A stretch of 64,000 bases of DNA, from assembly GCA_947090765.1 (NCBI GenBank), contig OX352322.1:6131001-6195000 (forward strand). Direction: 5' to 3'. The DNA is from Pseudomonas sp. MM223 (lineage in GTDB: Bacteria; Pseudomonadota; Gammaproteobacteria; Pseudomonadales; Pseudomonadaceae). The position numbers and the translations under genes are program-made. Below the pieces are notes generated by a model. The model was not told the origin of the DNA. It made no database searches and was given only the letters and a program-made list of their open reading frames with translations. Of the stretch, positions 60,795 to 64,000 are shown piece by piece (position 1 is the first letter of the stretch; each line of letters opens with the position of its first letter).

Positions 60795-63700
60795 ATGGCG
60801 ACGACCACCCTTGGGGTCAAACTCGATGACCCGACCCGTGAGCGACTCAAGGCAGCTGCGCAGTCGATTGACCGCACGCCGCACTGGTTGATCAAGCAAG
60901 CGATCTTCAACTACCTGGAGAAGCTCGAGGGTGGTGCCACCCTGACCGAACTCAACGGCCACGCCACCAGCCTGGCCGATGATGCCGGTGATGTTCAGCC
61001 CGACCACAGCCACCAGTGCTTCCTCGAATTTGCCGAAAGCATCCTGCCGCAGTCGGTACTGCGCTCGGCGATCACCGCCGCCTACCGCCGCCCCGAGCAG
61101 GAAGTGGTACCGATGCTGCTGGAGCAGGCACGCCTGAGCGCCCCGCTGGCCGAAGCCACCAACAAGCTGGCCGCCGGCATCGCCGAAAAACTGCGCAACC
61201 AGAAGAGCGCCGGCGGCCGTGCCGGCATCGTCCAGGGCCTGCTGCAGGAGTTTTCGCTGTCGTCCCAGGAAGGCGTGGCGCTTATGTGCCTGGCCGAGGC
61301 CCTGCTGCGCATCCCCGACAAGGGCACCCGCGATGCACTGATCCGCGACAAGATCAGCACCGGCAACTGGCAGCCGCACCTGGGCAACAGCCCGTCGCTG
61401 TTCGTCAACGCCGCTACCTGGGGCCTGCTGCTGACGGGCAAGCTGGTCAGCACCCACAACGAATCCGGCCTTACCTCTTCGCTCACCCGCATCATCGGCA
61501 AGAGCGGCGAACCGATGATCCGCAAGGGCGTCGACATGGCCATGCGCCTGATGGGCGAGCAGTTCGTCACCGGCGAGACCATCGCCGAAGCCCTGGCCAA
61601 CGCCAGCCGCTTCGAGGCCAAGGGCTTCCGTTATTCCTACGACATGCTCGGCGAAGCCGCACTGACCGAGCATGACGCGCAGAAGTACCTGGCGTCCTAC
61701 GAGCAGGCCATCCATTCGATCGGCAAGGCCTCCCATGGCCGCGGCATCTATGAAGGCCCGGGCATCTCGATCAAGCTGTCGGCACTGCACCCACGCTACA
61801 GCCGCGCCCAGTACGAGCGCGTGATGGAAGAGTTGTACCCGCGCCTGCTGTCGCTGACCCTGCTGGCCAAGCAGTACGACATCGGCCTGAACATCGATGC
61901 CGAAGAAGCCGACCGCCTGGAGCTGTCGCTCGACCTGCTCGAACGTCTGTGTTTCGAGCCGTCGCTGGCAGGTTGGAACGGCATCGGCTTTGTCATCCAG
62001 GCCTACCAGAAGCGCTGCCCGTACGTGATCGACTACGTCATCGACCTGGCCAAGCGCAGCCGCCACCGCCTGATGATCCGCCTGGTAAAAGGCGCCTACT
62101 GGGACAGCGAGATCAAGCGCGCCCAGGTCGAAGGCCTGGAAGGCTACCCGGTGTACACCCGCAAGGTGTACACCGACGTGTCCTACGTCGCCTGCGCCCG
62201 CAAGCTGCTGGCCGTGCCAGAAGCCATCTACCCGCAGTTCGCCACCCACAACGCCCACACCCTGTCGGCCATCTACCACATTGCCGGGCAAAACTACTAC
62301 CCGGGCCAGTACGAGTTCCAGTGCCTGCACGGCATGGGCGAGCCGCTGTACGAGCAAGTGGTCGGCAAAATTGCCGATGGCAAGCTGAACCGCCCATGCC
62401 GCGTCTATGCACCGGTCGGCACCCACGAAACGCTGCTGGCCTACCTGGTGCGCCGCCTGCTGGAAAACGGTGCCAACACCTCGTTCGTCAACCGCATCGC
62501 CGACCACTCGATCTCCATCCAGGAGCTGGTTGCCGACCCGGTCGCCAGCATCGAGCGCATGGGCACCCAGGAAGGCAACATTGGCCTGCCACACCCGCGC
62601 ATCCCGCTGCCACGTGACCTGTATGGCCCCGAGCGGGCCAACTCGGCCGGCATCGACATGGCCAACGAACACCGCCTGGCGTCGCTGTCCTGCGCCATGC
62701 TGGCCACCGCTCACAACGACTGGAAGGCCGCCCCGCTGCTGGCCTGCGCCGCCAGCGAAAGCGCTGCCGCGCCGGTACTGAACCCGGCAGACCACCGCGA
62801 TGTGGTCGGCCACGTGCAGGAAGCCACCGTTGCCGACGTGGACAACGCCATCCAGTGCGCACTGAACGCTGCGCCGATCTGGCAAGCCACCCCGCCCGCC
62901 GAGCGCGCCGCCATTCTGGAGCGCACCGCCGACCTGATGGAGGCCGAAATCCAGCCTTTGATGGGCTTGCTCATCCGCGAAGCCGGCAAGACTTTCGCCA
63001 ACGCCATCGCCGAAGTGCGTGAAGCCGTGGACTTCCTGCGCTACTACGCCGTGCAGGCCCGCAACGACTTCAGCAACGACGCCCACCGCCCGCTGGGCCC
63101 GGTGGTGTGCATCAGCCCGTGGAACTTCCCGCTGGCGATCTTCACCGGCCAGGTGGCCGCTGCCCTGGCCGCCGGCAACCCGGTGCTGGCCAAGCCAGCC
63201 GAGCAAACCCCGCTGATCGCCGCCCAGGCCGTGCGCCTGCTGCTGGAGGCCGGCATTCCTGAAGGCGTGCTGCAACTGCTGCCGGGCCGCGGTGAAACCG
63301 TCGGTGCCGGCCTGGTGGGCGATGAGCGCGTCAAAGGCGTGATGTTCACTGGCTCCACCGAAGTGGCCCGCCTGCTGCAGCGTAACGTCGCCGGCCGCCT
63401 GGACAACCAGGGCCGCCCGATCCCGCTGATCGCCGAAACCGGTGGCCAGAACGCCATGATCGTCGACTCTTCGGCCCTGACCGAACAGGTGGTGATCGAC
63501 GTGGTGTCCTCCGCCTTCGACAGCGCCGGCCAGCGTTGCTCGGCCCTGCGCGTGCTGTGCCTGCAAGAAGATTCCGCCGACCGCGTGATCGAAATGCTCA
63601 AGGGTGCCATGGCCGAAAGCCGCCTGGGTTGCCCGGACCGCCTGGCCGTGGACATCGGCCCGGTGATCGACGCCGAAGCCAAGGCCGGCATCGAGAAGCA

Positions 63701-64000
63701 CATCCAGGGCATGCGCGAGAAAGGCCGCTCGGTCTATCAGGTGGCCATTGCCGATGCTGCTGAGGTCAAGCGTGGCACCTTCGTGATGCCGACCCTGATC
63801 GAACTGGACAGCTTCGACGAACTGAAGCGCGAAATCTTCGGCCCGGTGCTGCACGTAGTGCGCTATAACCGCCGCAACCTGGACCAGTTGATCGAGCAGA
63901 TCAACAACTCCGGCTATGGCCTGACCCTCGGCGTGCACACCCGCATCGACGAGACCATCGCCAAGGTGGTCGAAACCGCCAACGCCGGCAACATGTACGT
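60795..64000 (+). CDS. putA: PutA, trifunctional proline dehydrogenase / P5C dehydrogenase / repressor (3' end outside window)
   Basis: The frame runs from an ATG at 60795 to the window end: 1068 codons of an expected 1300 or so. The N-terminal ribbon-helix-helix domain (1-47; TTLGVKLDDPTRERLKAA, TPHWLIKQAI) means it also binds DNA. The proline dehydrogenase barrel (about 260-570) shows GPGISIKLSALHPRY and RLMIRLVKGAYWD. The aldehyde dehydrogenase part begins near 650, with ISPWNFPLAIF, FTGSTEVA and catalytic Cys in GQRCSALR. It converts proline to glutamate at the inner membrane, and represses put genes without proline. Confidence 0.97.
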   Translation, partial: MATTTLGVKLDDPTRERLKAAAQSIDRTPHWLIKQAIFNYLEKLEGGATLTELNGHATSLADDAGDVQPDHSHQCFLEFAESILPQSVLRSAITAAYRRPEQEVVPMLLEQARLSAPLAEATNKLAAGIAEKLRNQKSAGGRAGIVQGLLQEFSLSSQEGVALMCLAEALLRIPDKGTRDALIRDKISTGNWQPHLGNSPSLFVNAATWGLLLTGKLVSTHNESGLTSSLTRIIGKSGEPMIRKGVDMAMRLMGEQFVTGETIAEALANASRFEAKGFRYSYDMLGEAALTEHDAQKYLASYEQAIHSIGKASHGRGIYEGPGISIKLSALHPRYSRAQYERVMEELYPRLLSLTLLAKQYDIGLNIDAEEADRLELSLDLLERLCFEPSLAGWNGIGFVIQAYQKRCPYVIDYVIDLAKRSRHRLMIRLVKGAYWDSEIKRAQVEGLEGYPVYTRKVYTDVSYVACARKLLAVPEAIYPQFATHNAHTLSAIYHIAGQNYYPGQYEFQCLHGMGEPLYEQVVGKIADGKLNRPCRVYAPVGTHETLLAYLVRRLLENGANTSFVNRIADHSISIQELVADPVASIERMGTQEGNIGLPHPRIPLPRDLYGPERANSAGIDMANEHRLASLSCAMLATAHNDWKAAPLLACAASESAAAPVLNPADHRDVVGHVQEATVADVDNAIQCALNAAPIWQATPPAERAAILERTADLMEAEIQPLMGLLIREAGKTFANAIAEVREAVDFLRYYAVQARNDFSNDAHRPLGPVVCISPWNFPLAIFTGQVAAALAAGNPVLAKPAEQTPLIAAQAVRLLLEAGIPEGVLQLLPGRGETVGAGLVGDERVKGVMFTGSTEVARLLQRNVAGRLDNQGRPIPLIAETGGQNAMIVDSSALTEQVVIDVVSSAFDSAGQRCSALRVLCLQEDSADRVIEMLKGAMAESRLGCPDRLAVDIGPVIDAEAKAGIEKHIQGMREKGRSVYQVAIADAAEVKRGTFVMPTLIELDSFDELKREIFGPVLHVVRYNRRNLDQLIEQINNSGYGLTLGVHTRIDETIAKVVETANAGNMY

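Noticed and set aside
60732..63938. A 1068-codon open frame on the strand opposite putA
   Set aside because: It mirrors the putA coding frame. High GC at third positions removes stops from one antisense frame, and the product has no recognisable domain.

Overview
The window is a GC-rich stretch of a Pseudomonas chromosome, almost certainly from the P. putida group. Three things point there: the gene order (hflK-hflC, hflX, hfq, miaA, mutL, amiB; rhdA-psd next to serB; parE and parC close together; hldE-msbA-waaL with an LPS core cluster; divergent putP/putA), the protein sequences, and ten intergenic sites carrying P. putida-type REP palindromes. I see no prophage, IS element, CRISPR array, tRNA or rRNA. 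This is core chromosome, not a genomic island.

Layout. 1-9.9 kb, minus strand: the 5' part of hisZ, hflC and hflK, hflX, hfq, miaA, mutL, amiB, tsaE and a stand-alone nnrD, tightly packed. 10.8-14.3 kb: queG, a TRIC/UPF0126 membrane protein, orn and rsgA. 14.5-16.4 kb: the flagellar stator genes motA and motB, with motB frameshifted. 16.5-22.7 kb: an HDOD protein, rhdA, psd, serB and a divergent YtjB/AhpA-like membrane protein. 22.8-32.2 kb, minus strand: a PqiC-like lipoprotein, parC, a retropepsin-like protease, an esterase-like secreted protein, parE (two frameshifts), yqiA, cpdA, a DUF1249 gene and nudF. 32.3-38.3 kb: an RsiV-like lipoprotein, cytX and thiC behind a TPP riboswitch, then tolC. 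38.4-44.2 kb: waaA, a LysR regulator divergent from an SMR efflux gene, an FAD oxidoreductase/aldo-keto reductase pair, and an unrecognised conserved protein with a degenerate Nudix-like box. 44.3-57.7 kb: hldE, msbA and waaL, then an LPS outer-core/cell-surface cluster (kinase-like protein, several glycosyltransferases, a PIG-L deacetylase, Mig-14, WapH-like, carbamoyltransferase). 57.9-64 kb: rlmJ, then putP and the start of putA diverging from a 357-bp control region.

How the genes work together. hldE, msbA, waaL, waaA and the 49.6-57.7 kb cluster cover heptose-precursor supply, Kdo addition, flipping and ligation of LPS, and probable outer-core decoration. miaA, tsaE and queG are three tRNA-modification genes within about 6 kb. 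The TPP riboswitch should govern both pyrimidine synthesis (thiC) and probable pyrimidine uptake (cytX).

Most notable observations. (1) Three frameshifts, one in motB and two in parE, each look like one extra C that turns GAGCTGGC into GAGCCTGGC. ParE is essential, so a motif-specific sequencing or assembly artefact is the likeliest cause. (2) Seven GTTGCA hexamers lie between putP and putA. That is the operator half-site known for the ribbon-helix-helix domain of E. coli PutA, and this PutA carries that domain. I did not find a convincing wholly new biological system; the better leads are the unrecognised Nudix-like protein, the YtjB-like protein with a cyclase-like C-terminus, and the parE-esterase-protease-parC arrangement.
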